Origin: Trichobilharzia szidati
Taxonomy: Eukaryota; Platyhelminthes; Trematoda; Strigeidida; Schistosomatidae
Direction of reading: 5' to 3'
NCBI GenBank assembly: GCA_944472155.2
Contig: OX235274.1
Location: forward strand, 36,888,052 to 36,952,051
DNA: 64,000 nucleotides
A program made the position numbers and the translations under genes. Below the pieces are notes generated by a model. That model did not search any database. It worked only from the letters and a program-made list of their open reading frames with translations, and had not been told where the DNA came from. This document shows, in pieces, positions 32,732 through 43,079 of this stretch. The stretch's first letter is position 1; each line of letters opens with the position of its first letter.

Positions 32732-33225
32732 GCAATATTAAACACAATTCCGAACAATAGTAATCATACACAATGAAAACTTTTCAGTATCTCGCATTCG
32801 GACGAAAAATATTCAGTTATCAGGGCAAAGAAAGACTGATAACCGCTTCTTTCTGAACGCACAAATCAGGTTTTAAGGCGCTTGATGGAAATGGTATTAG
32901 CAAACTTAAGGAGAATTGAGCTCTTTTGCTGAAGCCATTTTCATCAAGCGCCTAAAACCTGATTTGTGCGTTCAGAAAGAAGCGGTTATCAGTCTTTCTT
33001 TGCCCTGGTAACTGAATATTTTTCGTCCGAATGCGAGATACTGAAAAGTTTTCATTGTGTATGATTACTATTGTTCGGAATTGTGTTTAATATTGCATAT
33101 ATATATATGTATATATTATAAGTGTATGCGTATATTGATCGATTGATTTTTGTTTAAAATGAACTCTGTGCAAGTATGTTAAAATTGTTTTTGTAGATAC
33201 ATTTAATAATGTCTTTGCCCTGTAA

Positions 33226-33275
33226 GCAGCTGAAGAGAAGGCAAAGAAATAAAAGATGGTTCCATTTTATTCTGC
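33226..33275 (+). ncRNA. Hammerhead-like motif, type D
   Basis: Same fold as its inverted partner: GCAG 33226-33229, core CTGAAGA, GAAA, stem III ATAAAA/TTTTAT, CTGC 33272-33275. The base before GAAA is A instead of C, so the one stem II pair is lost. Confidence 0.52.
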
Positions 33276-33309
33276 TAAGACTGTAGTTCTTGCTTTGTTC
33301 AAATTCATT

Positions 33310-33860
33310 AAGGGGAATAAATGTATGGAACACTGTGAGTTCAACAAGAGTTCCACATTCTCATTTTCACTTCTGCTTAAATGCATTTTCCTATTGATAA
33401 ATAAATCTTAGGCAAACAATAGTTTAAATTAGCCGTAGATAAATTTTCCCTTCATTTTACTTTATTACTTTACATTACTTCTGTCATGTATAATGAGCAT
33501 CAGTATGAACCAGAATATTTCATTATTTTGAAAGCTTGCCTAATTTCCACTACTGTATGTCCCCCATATCAATTAGATATCCGGCTATTTCACTTGAGAA
33601 CACTTTACTGCCTTTCATACCGAGAATTTTAGGGATATGCTCAAACAATTACCTCTCAATCATTCATTCCTATTTTATTGCTGTCACAAGCTTAAGTTAA
33701 CTAGTAAATGCAACTGTAATTGACGTAGGCAGAATACTTATCTACTTTCGACTGAGTTAACCGGCATATTGTTTAGCAAAGTGGAATTAGACTCGAATGA
33801 AGCCGAAAAAATAGTGAGGAACACCTATTGCTGCAGGTTTGTTGACGCCATGTTTAAAGT
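33310..33860. other. No recognisable feature
   Basis: AT-rich. A 66-aa plus frame at 33769-33969 (EAEKIVRNTYCCRFVDAMFK) overlaps the R5 repeat and is unrecognised. Confidence 0.45.
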
Positions 33861-33867
33861 TTGCAAT

Positions 33868-34222
33868 AACATGGTAACGACAGAAGATAAGGTTCAGGCA
33901 ATGGATCGTTTATTGAGAAATCAACAGGTATTTATAGATTTTTATGGACATTATTATTCGTTATTTTAGCAGAGGAGCAACGTCTTCTGATTGGTTGTTT
34001 TCTTGCCGAAGGTTATTCTGTACTGCTTGTCACCGTTTCTTAGAAAATTAAGCCACATACGTGCGAATCGTATTTGCACATGTTAAGTCTGCTGTGATTG
34101 GTTGGTGAGTTCTTCAAGGTTATGCCTTGTTCTTGTTTTTTCTCATAACCCCGAGTCGGGACGTAAAAATTGACGTCAATTGTTGTCTACAATTTTGGCT
34201 CGCAGACAGCTCTCACCACAAT
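33868..34222 (+). repeat. R5 repeat, possible solo LTR
   Basis: Starts gtaacgacagaagataagg, ends cagctctcaccacaatag. Close match to 62870-63225 (reverse) and 29786-30136 (reverse). Confidence 0.65.
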
Positions 34223-34670
34223 AGGAAACAATATTTTTGAATTATCATAGCTTTCATCTAATCGGCTTCAAACGGAGCCTGGTAAAAGCTCTTTTTGGCA
34301 GAGTCAGGTCGTCATGTCCAGAAGAAAAGATTAAAAAGGAAATCGTAGTTGTCGGAAAGAGAATTATCGAGAATGGATACCTTTGCCCCCAAAAGTTTAT
34401 ATCAAAATTTGAGAGTGGAAAAACATCTAGACGGGAATCGGTAAAACTTGTAAAGAAACCGGTTTTTTATCTCTCACTACACTGGTCACCGTAGTTAATT
34501 TGTTCCTGTGATTTTGTGTTTTGTTCTAAAGTAGTTGTGTTGAAGTCAAACTGAAGTATGCCCTGACGATGTTGCTTAGTAGGGCAATGAAAGCTTTGCA
34601 AATAAACCATCCAGTTAGCTCAGAGAACACAACTACATCAAATCATCCACCTGAGCTACAAATCTTCTCC
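34223..34670 (+). mobile_element. PLE linker fragment plus type-C terminal sequence
   Basis: Frame 34237-34494 (85 aa) has the PLE linker motif NYHSFHLIGFKRSLVKALF and IIENGYLCPQKFISKF. Type-C terminal sequence follows (34540-34670: ctcagagaacacaactac, cacctgagctacaaatc). Confidence 0.75.
34559..34600 (+). ncRNA. Hammerhead-like motif, type C
   Basis: Core CTGACGA plus extra T, stem II GTTGC/GCAAT, GAAA, AGCT, TGCA. Stem I has one mismatch (TGCC/TGCA). Confidence 0.45.
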
Positions 34671-34679
34671 ATTATGTGT

Positions 34680-35010
34680 TTTGTTCTGTTCCATAACATT
34701 CCACTTGATTTTGATTTTCACTAACTGAGTTGAAGTCACTATTAAGTTTACAAATTTACTCAACTGCTTTGTCTTTATCATAATTTTACTTTACGATTCA
34801 CTCGCACCCACCTGAACTCTTTATCACCATATGTGCAAGTTCATTCTGTTGTTCTATCTTGTGTTTCTGTCTCTAGCCCCTCCGAGTTTCCAATTTAAAT
34901 GTTTAACCTCGCAAGCTTTATTTAGTCACAAAATAAGTTCTATCTAGATAAGGCATATATGTCCAAATCAAGTTCAGTTTTAACAGTTTGAAAAAATTTG
35001 GGCATTGGGT
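34680..35010. other. No gene
   Basis: A short segment near 34975-35010 (gtttgaaaaaatttgggcattgg) recurs at 48935-48970. Otherwise unassigned. Confidence 0.45.
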
Positions 35011-35014
35011 ATAT

Positions 35015-36525
35015 GATATTCATTATAATAAAGGTTTTTTCGTATTTCTTAATGAATGAAAAAGAAAACGATATTCTTGTCTTCACTGACGTTTCGAGAA
35101 ATTCAGTTGAACTAGAAAAGCTTGAGGAATCATCAGCCATAGCTCGTCCACACAATATAGAATCAGGTTACGAAATTGATTTTGTCAATTCCATATTAGT
35201 TTGTTCATTAGATCTATCACACAGTGAAACAGTGCTATTTACTGGATGACAGAATTTCAAACACAATTTATTACTATTCATAATCATATCAATTATAATC
35301 ACACGACTTCGAAACTTGAGTTTAATGGTTTTCTTTGTCCTCTCCTATTTGTCGTAGGGGTAGCAGAATTTTCCAGATATCTGGGATAGGTGATGAATCA
35401 TTCCTATTACATGTCTTTGCAGTTGGTTCGATAACAAAGAGCTTCTGTTATCAATCTCTCCCTCCACCTTGTGACATTTAAAACTGTCATCCTATCCGAT
35501 CCAGCCTATTGTATGGTTGTGTGTAATTGCATGTAGTGAGTGCTATGGCTGAACTGTTCTCCAAATTTCTTATCTTATTCGCGTCAACTAATCTAGATTT
35601 TACTAGGTTTTTATGCTCGGCTAGTCTGGCTGCCCCTGTTCTACTACTTTGACCTATGTATTTGACCTGAAAATTATCTCAGGCAGGTTACTAAATAAAC
35701 TTAATTGTTTTGTTTTAAAGGCTCCACAGGATTGATCCTTTAACCGACAAAGCTTGTTTCTAATTGAGTTTGTGGTTGGTTTGAATGCCAGCCACTTTTA
35801 TTCCTGCCTTGTTGGAAATTCTGTGTATGGAATTACTACTGATGATTTAGATTCCTCATTGTTGGTGTTGTCATTATCCTGCGCATGTTTGACATGCATA
35901 TCATCAGTATTACTATTATTGTTGTTATCACTATCACTACTATCATTATTTTTTACATTTTCCTACACACTTTCTGGTTAATTTCCCATAAGTCTACACA
36001 CTATAGAAACAGGCCACAAAATTGATTTTGACAATATTGAAATAATCCATAACAATTTCAGAAATCACAAAGAACGTCTAATATCATCAGAAGCACTTCA
36101 TATCAAATGGAATCCAAATTGTCTGAATAGGAATGATGGACTAAAACAGAATTTCACCTGATTATGACACCCCCCTTCCTCATGAAATGACAAAATCAAC
36201 TCGAATGTCATAAGCAGTTTCATTATGTTAACACACGCTGCTTTAACAATTTTACTCACTTATCAAAACCAACAATCTACACCTAGTTTTTTTTATCTTC
36301 ACTCCTTGGCCAACTTGACAAAGCAAAAATTACCCCATGCTGATGAACGATGATTAAGTTGTTATATATAAGCTGAGATTTCGTAAATTCTGGTTTAATA
36401 ATATTTTGATAAAGCTATTAGCGGCAGCATTAAGTAGCGAAACGTCAGTAAACACAACAATACCGTTTTGTTTTTCATTCATTGAGAAATACAAGAAAAC
36501 CTTTATTATAATACATAATAGATAA
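35015..36525 (+). mobile_element. Type-F PLE endonuclease fragments with inverted ends, hosting a type-B PLE
   Basis: Inverted terminal sequences lie at 35015-35100 and 36430-36525. Endonuclease segments appear twice: 35095-35200 (VELEKLEESSAIA, then ESGYEIDF) and 36000-36170 (TGHKIDFDNIEIIHN, then EALHIKWNPNCLNRN). Between them a minus-oriented type-B PLE occupies about 35200-35995. Confidence 0.75.
35200..35995 (-). mobile_element. Type-B PLE fragment nested in another PLE
   Basis: Minus strand matches the type-B 3' half: terminal sequence near 35230-35300, then endonuclease (YIGQSS-like region near 35655) and the linker near 35700-35900. Many stops. Confidence 0.72.
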
Positions 36526-36539
36526 GTTTATTTCAAATT

Positions 36540-37360
36540 TGACACAGTGACGATGCAGTATGAATAGCTCGATGACGTTTCGAGTAGAATTCATTGCTGC
36601 TCATAATCATATCAAATATACTCACATGGCGTCATGATTTGCCTTAAATGTGTTTTTCTTCCTCTCTTCCCCTTATTGGTGGTCGCCACTTTCCAAATCA
36701 CCCGTACACATGTTGAGTCATTCGGATTTCACATGTGCGGTGTTGAATCAATAAACAAAGCTTCAGTGATTAACCACTCCATGTCTCCACCTAACTATAT
36801 TACTCTTTAATACTGTCACCCTGTCCCACCCAAACTATTTTGTGATTACATGCAAATGAAATGCAGTACAATGGATGAGCTTTTTCTAGATTATTTAACT
36901 AAGCCGAGTCAATCATTCAAACAGAGATATGTGTGGAAGATATTATTACCACCAGTCAGTCAAATCAGAGGAGGATAATAAATAATCTCGAAATTCTATT
37001 TCAATTCACGTGCATCATAACATTGTAACAAGTAACTTATTTTGATGATAAAAACACTCGTCTTATTTCCTATCTGATTGTATTTGATTGATAACACTCA
37101 TATTATTATTATTTCTGAATGTACATTATCCCATATTGATTTTTATTCAAATGTCTGCTCATCAAGTTTTACTTATGCATATAAAAGAAGCAATAATGTT
37201 GTGTAAGTGAGTGACTTGACATGATTATGAGTGGTAATAATTTGTGCTCGAAACGTCATCATCAGTTAATATTATTGTATAACACTGTGTGATTTATCAA
37301 AATAAAATCTTATCCATAGTATAGTAATACTCTATCACAGTGCCCGAGTTTTATACTTAT
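36540..37360 (-). mobile_element. Type-B PLE fragment with inverted cap
   Basis: Minus-oriented 3' part 36540-36930 includes terminal sequence (CTCGAAACGTCATCG). Plus-oriented type-B terminal sequence lies at 37190-37360. The 250 bp between are unassigned. Confidence 0.68.
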
Positions 37361-37596
37361 ATCAATCAGTTTCAGTTTCGCTAAATGCTTATGTTCCAAT
37401 AATCTAATTGACTCTGATCGACCAGTTCGATCTATGCAATTGATCTCACTAACAGTCATTACATGGTATTTGGTAAATTATATTATTTTTCTTAATTGGA
37501 TCTATTGGGCGATAAAGTTTATATATGATAGAGAAGATTTGTAGCTCAGGTGGATAATTTTGATCTGTTTGTGTTCTCTGAGCTGGATAGTTAATT

Positions 37597-37638
37597 TGCG
37601 AAGCTTTCATCGCCCCAGTAGGCGACATCTTCAGCGCA
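37597..37638 (-). ncRNA. Hammerhead-like motif, type C (left arm)
   Basis: TGCG/CGCA stem I, CTGAAGA plus T, stem II GTCGCC/GGCGAT, GAAA, AGCT. Identical to the right-arm copy. Confidence 0.5.
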
Positions 37639-38074
37639 TACTTCAATTTGTGGAAGTGAGCTTTTGGATTTCTTCACGAGTTTATTAATCATCTCTCCTG
37701 GTGACCTTGGACGTGGTTGGTTGTTCTTGTGTTTTCACATCTTCTAGGTTATTTGTATTGTAACTCATTGTTTCTTTGACTTGAACTTTGACCCTTTGTG
37801 TGTGAGGTTTCTTTCTTATCGGTTGATAAATTTTGTCTATCTCGATGTGTCTACTGATCGATGATTCACTGGAATACCAGACAGGCTTCTAAAAATTCTC
37901 TAGCATTCTTGTTGTTTCCTCTGTCTAATATTTGAACGTTATCCCAGTCGAATTGATATCCGTGGTTGTCTGTACGTAGTGATATGAGGGAGTGGATATC
38001 ATGTCTTTTGACAGCTAGCTTATGTTCGTGGATATAAAGACGAAGGGGACGTTCACTTTGGACAGTTTAGTGTC

Positions 38075-38690
38075 AACAAAGTCACTTCACTCAATTCTAT
38101 GTCAACCAAAAGACCCAACAGCGAAAGAAGATAAAACCAACATCATCTACAAAATAGACTGTATCAACTGCGAAAAACACTAAATTTTCCAAAGTGGACG
38201 TCCCCTTCGTCTTTGTATCCACGAACATAAGCTAGCTGTCAAAAGACATGATATCCACTCCCTCATATCACTACATACAGACAACCACGGATATCAATTC
38301 GACTGGGATAACATTCAAATATTAGACAGAGGAAACAACAAGAATGCTAGAGAATTTTTAGAAGCCTGTCTGGTATTCCAGTGAATCATCAATCAGTAGA
38401 CACATCGAGATAGACAAAATTTACCAATCGATGAGAAGGAAACCTCACACACAAAGGGTCAAAGTTCAAGTCAAAGAAACAATGAGTTACAATACAAATA
38501 ACCTAGAAGATGTGAAAACACAAGAACAACCAATCACATCCAAGGACACCAGGAGAGATGATTATTAAACTCATGGAGAAATCTAAAAGCTCACTTCCAC
38601 AAATTGAAGTATGCGCTGAAGATGTCGCCTACTGGGGCGATGAAAGCTTCGCAAAATAAATATCCAGCTCAGAGAACACAACCACATCAA
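38075..38690 (+). pseudogene. PLE GIY-YIG region and 3' end, right arm
   Basis: Plus strand encodes NIIYKIDCINCEKH, a stop, then RPLRLCIHEHKLAVKRHDIH, YQFDWDNIQILDRGN and AREFLEACLVFQ, the type-C PLE endonuclease end. The YIG-like segment is replaced by a stop plus IFQSGR, so it is inactive. Confidence 0.78.
38612..38653 (+). ncRNA. Hammerhead-like motif, type C (right arm)
   Basis: TGCG 38612-38615, core CTGAAGA with one extra T, stem II GTCGCC with GGCGAT, GAAA, AGCT, CGCA 38650-38653. Stem III is only AGCT, which could pair between two molecules. Confidence 0.5.
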
Positions 38691-39051
38691 GATGAAGTTT
38701 ATCTTTGAGAAAGTTTGTTAGTTGACCTAGATGCCTCCCTAATCCCAGCCTCATCGAGAATCCGATGTAAGACCTCTGACGTTCGTTCTTTATCTGACAG
38801 TACTATAGAGGTATTAAAATGCTATATCATTTTTTTCATTTTCATTGATAATCTCATTTTTCCCTGGTTCTTCATACATTTCTGAGTAAATTCTAGTGGG
38901 TAGTTATTCACCAGTAATACTTCCTTTATTTGTTTGATATCATTATTTAAATCTTCTGGCTTACTAGTTAGGCTCCTGACCCGATTATATAATCTCTTAA
39001 CCAAATCTATCCTTAACGATCCCGCGCGGGATGAATTAAAGTCTAAGTATT

Positions 39052-39590
39052 GGTTTGTAGGGATTTGGTTGATTGGTTACAGGATTTCACCATGAGGTGA
39101 CATTGGTTAGAGAACCATTGGAAAACCAACTGGGAGTACTGGACAGCTATTTTCGGTACCCTAGTTTGGGACTCTTCACCAGTACGCACCCACTGAGATT
39201 CGAACCCAGGACCTCCTGGTTACAAGGCGAGCTCGCATACCATTAAGCCACTTGGACCCAATCCAATGGCCAGCCCATAAATTCTAGCTTCTGCCAATTC
39301 ACGATATAGCAATTGTCTTCTGAGAGTATTTGTCCTCACACCCGACCTGCTGCACCCTACTGGTCACGACTTCCCACTGGAATCCCAGGTAACTACCTAC
39401 CTGAATAGGACCAGTATCTGGTAAGCATCTCATTGATTTTCAAGTATTGGTTTGTAGGGATTTGGTTGGTTGGTTACAGGATTTCATCATGAGCTGAAGG
39501 GTCCCAAACTAGGACGAAACAGCAGTCCAGTACTCCCAGGTTTTCCTATGGTTCTCAAACCAATGTCAGCTCATGATGACATCCTATAAC
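39052..39590. repeat. R1 SINE composite inserted as one unit
   Basis: A near-full minus R1 unit (39052-39445), a second minus tail (39440-39492) and a plus-oriented hammerhead-plus-tail piece (39493-39590). The whole block is bracketed by a perfect 15-bp direct repeat taaagtctaagtatt (39037-39051 and 39591-39605). Minus B box (GGTTCGAAT-like) near 39200. Confidence 0.85.
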
Positions 39591-39667
39591 TAAAGTCTAA
39601 GTATTTATTAGAGTTTATCTGTTTCCTCGAAAAGAAAGAAGAATTCTACAGACAACTACAGGCAACA

Positions 39668-40492
39668 ATGGACAATACTCCAGTTGGTGACATTAAAATA
39701 CTAATGGGAGACATGAACGCTAAACTGGGATCAGAAAACACAGGAAGGGAACTCATCATGGGTAGAGAAGCTCTGGGAGAAATGAATGAAAACGGAGAAC
39801 TCTTCGCCGACTTCTGCTCTTTCAATGAACTAGTGATTGGTGGCAGCGTATACAAACACAAGGATATCCACAAGGCTACATGGGTGTCACCAGATGGGCG
39901 AACTAAAAACCAAATTGACTTCATCTCAATCTCAAGGAAGTGGAGGCGCAGCCTGCTGGACACAAAAGTAAGAAGAGGAGCAGACGTTGGCTCAGACCAC
40001 TATCTCGTACAAGGGACAATTCAAATCAAATCAAAAGCTTTCAGAGAAACAGGAGCTGCAGATAGACCACAAGCCAAGTTCAACACTCAAAAACTGAAGG
40101 ACCAGGACACAAAGGACATCTTCACTGCAAGCATAAAGGAAAAAGCCGAGACACAAATCAACACTGGCGAAGAGGTCAGCGTCGAAAAGCACTGGAACAA
40201 CTTGAAGACAGTGTGGAGTCAAACCTGCATGGAAGTTCTAGGCAGAAAGAATAGACAGGACAAACAATGGCTCACTACGGACACTTGGAGACTCATAGAA
40301 GAGAGAGGGATGGTGAAACAAAAGATTCTCCAGTGCACCGACGAGCAACAAAAACAGGATTTGAATGCAAGCTGCAAGACACTGAACAAAAGAGTAAAAA
40401 AGAGTGCCAGAGGAGACAAAAGAAAGTACTATGAAACCATGGCAAATGAAGCAGAACAGGCTGCAGGCAAAGGAGACCTCTCAACACTCTAA
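39668..40492 (+). CDS. RTE apurinic-type endonuclease and inter-domain region
   Basis: 274 aa. Residues 8-20 IKILMGDMNAKLG (metal/active-site Asp-Met-Asn), then WVSPDGRTKNQIDFISI (conserved NQIDF) and GADVGSDHYLV with the catalytic SDH near residue 105. The N-terminal third of the fold is missing because of 5' truncation. The rest is the link to the RT (KWLTTDTW-like, RVKKSARGDKRKYY). The TAA at 40490 is in the same frame as the RT frame at 40541, so it is a point stop, not a domain boundary. Confidence 0.88.
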   Translation: MDNTPVGDIKILMGDMNAKLGSENTGRELIMGREALGEMNENGELFADFCSFNELVIGGSVYKHKDIHKATWVSPDGRTKNQIDFISISRKWRRSLLDTKVRRGADVGSDHYLVQGTIQIKSKAFRETGAADRPQAKFNTQKLKDQDTKDIFTASIKEKAETQINTGEEVSVEKHWNNLKTVWSQTCMEVLGRKNRQDKQWLTTDTWRLIEERGMVKQKILQCTDEQQKQDLNASCKTLNKRVKKSARGDKRKYYETMANEAEQAAGKGDLSTL

Positions 40493-40540
40493 CAAACTAC
40501 TAGGTACCTATCGGGGAAAAGTTCGACACAAATTAAGCAG

Positions 40541-41203
40541 GTGAAGGATGACAATGGAAAGTCAGTCAACAAAGAAGTGGAGCAAAGGAAACACTGGGCT
40601 GAACACTTCAAAAGACTCCTAAATCGACCACCACCGAAAACGCGCCCAATAATACCAACAGTGGAAGCAGAACTACCAGTGAACATCAACCCCTCAACGA
40701 AAACAAATGTCCTGAATGCAATCAAGATGCTAAAAGCTGGAAAAGCAGCAGGACCAGATGGGATCCCAGCAGAAGCATTGAAAATGGACCCAGAGACAAT
40801 AGCGGACTTGATGACGTCACTACTGGAGAAGGTTTGGAAAGATGGCAAGGTATCCGAGGATTGGAAGAAAGGACACTCATTCAAACTGCAAAAGAAAGGA
40901 GACTTAAGTCAATGCAAGAACTGGCGCGGAATTATGCTCCTGTCTATCCCAAGCAAAATACTTAGCTGCATCATCCTGGAGAGAATCAAACAAGCCCTGG
41001 ATGAAAAACTTCGACCGGAACAGGCTGGGTTCAGGAGGAACAAGTCATGCATTGATCAGATCACCACATTGCGAATCATCATTGAACAAAGCCTGGAATG
41101 GCAGTCACCTCTCTATCTCAACTTCATCGACTTTGAAAAGGCCTTTGACAGCGTCGATCGAGAGGTGATTTGGCAACTACTTCGATGCATGCATGCCAAG
41201 TGA
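40541..41203 (+). CDS. RTE reverse transcriptase, N-terminal half
   Basis: 220 aa in the same frame as the endonuclease. LKAGKAAGPDGIPAEALK, NWRGIMLLSIPSKILSCIIL, LRPEQAGFRRNKSC and [17 protein letters not shown] are RT motifs 0-2 of LINEs, including the first catalytic Asp (FIDF). The stretch after LLR lacks about 20 residues found in other RTE copies and then frameshifts. Confidence 0.9.
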   Translation: MKDDNGKSVNKEVEQRKHWAEHFKRLLNRPPPKTRPIIPTVEAELPVNINPSTKTNVLNAIKMLKAGKAAGPDGIPAEALKMDPETIADLMTSLLEKVWKDGKVSEDWKKGHSFKLQKKGDLSQCKNWRGIMLLSIPSKILSCIILERIKQALDEKLRPEQAGFRRNKSCIDQITTLRIIIEQSLEWQSPLYLNFIDFEKAFDSVDREVIWQLLRCMHAK

Positions 41204-41832
41204 TCCACAGTGGGAAACTTACGGAATCCTTCGAAGTGAGGACAGGAGTAAGACAAGCTGGCCGCCTACTATCGCCAATGATTTTCCTGATTGCAGTAGA
41301 CTGGATAATGCGACAAACAGTGGGCAATGAGGAAACAGGCATAAAATGGACACACACAAAACACTTGGAGGATCTGGACTTCGCCGATGATATATGTCTG
41401 ATTTCCCACAAACTGGAAGACATGCAAACGAAAAGCAACAAGTTGACAGAAGAAGCATCAAACATAGGACTTCAGGTGTACATAGAGAAAACAGAGATGA
41501 TGAAAATTCCTGGGCAACACCACCAACAGCAACAACAACAACAGACAACAATCAGCATAAATGGGAGGAACCTGAAAGAAACAACCTCTTTTACCTACCT
41601 TGGAAGCATAGTCTCAACTACAGACGGAATTGACGAGGATATCAAAGCAAGAATTGGAAAAGCAAGACAAGCTTTCACTACTCTCAAGTCTGTGTGGAGG
41701 TCAACAGCACTCAGCATCAAAAATAACATCCGGATTTTCAACTCCAATGTGAAGTCAGTGCTACTTACTACACGGATCAGAGACTTGGCGCGTCATGAAG
41801 AGCATCTCAAACAAACTACAAACCCTCATTAA
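41170..41832 (+). CDS. RTE reverse transcriptase, C-terminal half
   Basis: 220 aa. [35 protein letters not shown], and an intact catalytic box [18 protein letters not shown], then thumb-like ITINGRN-equivalent, [15 protein letters not shown] and [15 protein letters not shown]-rich stretch codes polyglutamine (HHQQQQQQQ). Frame is offset from the first half. The tail continues in other frames to about 42188 ([28 protein letters not shown]). Confidence 0.9.
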   Translation: MATTSMHACQVIHSGKLTESFEVRTGVRQAGRLLSPMIFLIAVDWIMRQTVGNEETGIKWTHTKHLEDLDFADDICLISHKLEDMQTKSNKLTEEASNIGLQVYIEKTEMMKIPGQHHQQQQQQQTTISINGRNLKETTSFTYLGSIVSTTDGIDEDIKARIGKARQAFTTLKSVWRSTALSIKNNIRIFNSNVKSVLLTTRIRDLARHEEHLKQTTNPH

Positions 41833-42661
41833 CAGTTGTCTTCGCTCAAAACTCAAGATCAGATGGCCGGCCAGAAAAGATCAGCAACAGGGATCTTGGG
41901 AGCGAACCAACCAGGAACCGATTGTGAAACAAATAAGCAGGAAGAAATGGAGATGGATTGGCCACACTCTGAGGAAACCATCAAGTGACATCACTAGACA
42001 AGCCACTGCTCGATTGGAACCCGAAAGGGAAGCGGCGAGTTGGTCGTCAGTGCAAGGGTGACTTGGAGGAGGTCATGTGAAGAGGAGATGAAAGCACGTG
42101 GGCAGACTTGGAGCCAGGTGAAGACTCTAGCAGAGAGCCGAACGCAATGGAGACGCACGGCTGAAGCCCTATGTTCCTGTAGCAATTAAAGGCTACAATA
42201 ATAAATAATAATATATCTGTTTCCTATAAATGCTAGATAGTATCTAACCTGCCATTTTGTTTTCGTTATATTTTGCAAGTCCCATCTTCCTCACAAAATG
42301 CGCATAATATTTATTAGTCCGCAAAGTGGAAAATCTCGTTGAAAGGCTTTAAAATGACTACCAACATAGTCCAAGCTTTTACTGAACGGAAGAGAATAAT
42401 TACCAGTTACATATTTACAAAGATAACGTTGACACAGAGTTATTATTAGGCAAAAAAGATGGTAAAGATATTCTGGGTCCTTGTCTGATCAAAAGAAACT
42501 ATCAGCGGTGTACAAAAATGCGACAGGAACACTTTTAATCTCTTCATCTCATATATTAAATGGTCTGCTTTATAAAATCAATTTACCATTCTGACATTTC
42601 CTCATATTATCTTTATGGTTGTTTCAATATAGCTCTATGGGTATATTTAGGTACATATCAT

Positions 42662-42684
42662 GTATATATATATATATATATATA
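42662..42684. repeat. (TA)n microsatellite
   Basis: TA run in the N-terminal part of the interrupted type-B PLE. Confidence 0.9.
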
Positions 42685-42734
42685 AGTAGTTAAGACAGAT
42701 AGGTATGAGAGCAGGAAAGTAATCATAAAGTATG

Positions 42735-43007
42735 CTAGAGGTTCAGAGAGTAAGCAGACAGTGTCATTTTCCTTGATGTAATTGGAGTATGTATGCGTAA
42801 ATATTTCGGAATTATATGATTTTTTAAACATTGACTGTTAAAAATCCGATGGTTTGTGAATCTTGCTTCTGTTTGACAAAGTCGTGTGAGTTTGTTGATA
42901 AGCTTCCTAGAAGGAAGACCGTATGTATTATTGATAAAAGTATAAAACTTGGGCACTGTGGTAGAGTGTAACTCAATTATGGATAAGATTTTATTTTGAT
43001 AAATCAC
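42735..43007 (-). pseudogene. PLE N-terminal frame
   Basis: 90 aa: FYTFINNTYGLPSRKLINKL, then NSQCLKNHIIPKYLRI. It starts in type-B terminal sequence, as expected for the start of a PLE reading frame, and the ...CLKNxIIPKxL pattern resembles the N-terminal region of PLE proteins. Assignment by position and context. Confidence 0.55.
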
Positions 43008-43079
43008 ACAGTGTTGTACAGTAATATTAACTAATGATGACCAGTAACAGTAGCAGTAGCTACTAGCCGAGCAGTAGCT

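Larger units (their letters stand above)
32516..33300. repeat. 0.8-kb palindrome of type-D terminal sequence
   Basis: Arms 32516-32895 and 32935-33300 are inverted copies (over 90 percent identical by eye) with a 40-bp spacer. They match the nested palindrome at 975-2075. Each arm carries one type-D hammerhead motif. TA-rich microsatellites lie mid-arm (about 32703-32731 and 33097-33118). Confidence 0.9.
37525..38694. repeat. Type-C PLE palindrome inserted in type-B PLE
   Basis: Left arm about 37572-38063 (minus) and right arm about 38187-38681 (plus) are roughly 95 percent identical inverted copies. The spacer is about 120 bp and belongs to the right-hand PLE. The insertion interrupts the type-B PLE with AAGTTTAT repeated at both edges (near 37515 and 38695). 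Confidence 0.88.
39628..42213 (+). mobile_element. RTE-clade LINE (SR2-like), 5'-truncated, with 12-bp target-site duplication
   Basis: 2.6 kb, the longest RTE in the window. Order: AP-like endonuclease (lacking its N-terminus), reverse transcriptase, basic C-terminal tail, and an AATA-rich 3' end. tatctgtttcct flanks it at 39616-39627 and 42214-42225. The preserved duplication, together with only one stop in the first 500 codons, argues for a comparatively recent insertion. It is dead: one in-frame stop, a deletion in the palm, and three frameshifts near the end. Confidence 0.93.
37371..43035 (-). mobile_element. Long type-B PLE interrupted by three insertions
   Basis: Pieces in order on the minus strand: 5' terminal and N-terminal frame 42735-43035, palm/linker 42226-42560 (YRKQINSNKYLDF across the RTE junction), linker 38694-39051 and 39591-39627, and endonuclease start 37371-37525 (IIYQIPCNDC). 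Comparison with the type-B copy at 53960-55270 shows these pieces are collinear. Inserted: a type-C palindrome, an R1 composite and an RTE. Confidence 0.8.

Noticed and set aside
35080..35150. Minus-strand CTGATGA and GAAACGTC looking like a hammerhead
   Set aside because: The CTGATGA falls in the PLE endonuclease coding segment (VELEKLEESSAIA on the plus strand) and the intervening sequence does not pair.
37190..37360. Type-B PLE terminal motif as a hammerhead
   Set aside because: A hairpin followed by GAAA is conserved in several copies (16.05, 36.6, 37.2 and 54.0 kb), but the core reads ATGATTAT, off consensus at two key positions. Not called as ribozyme.
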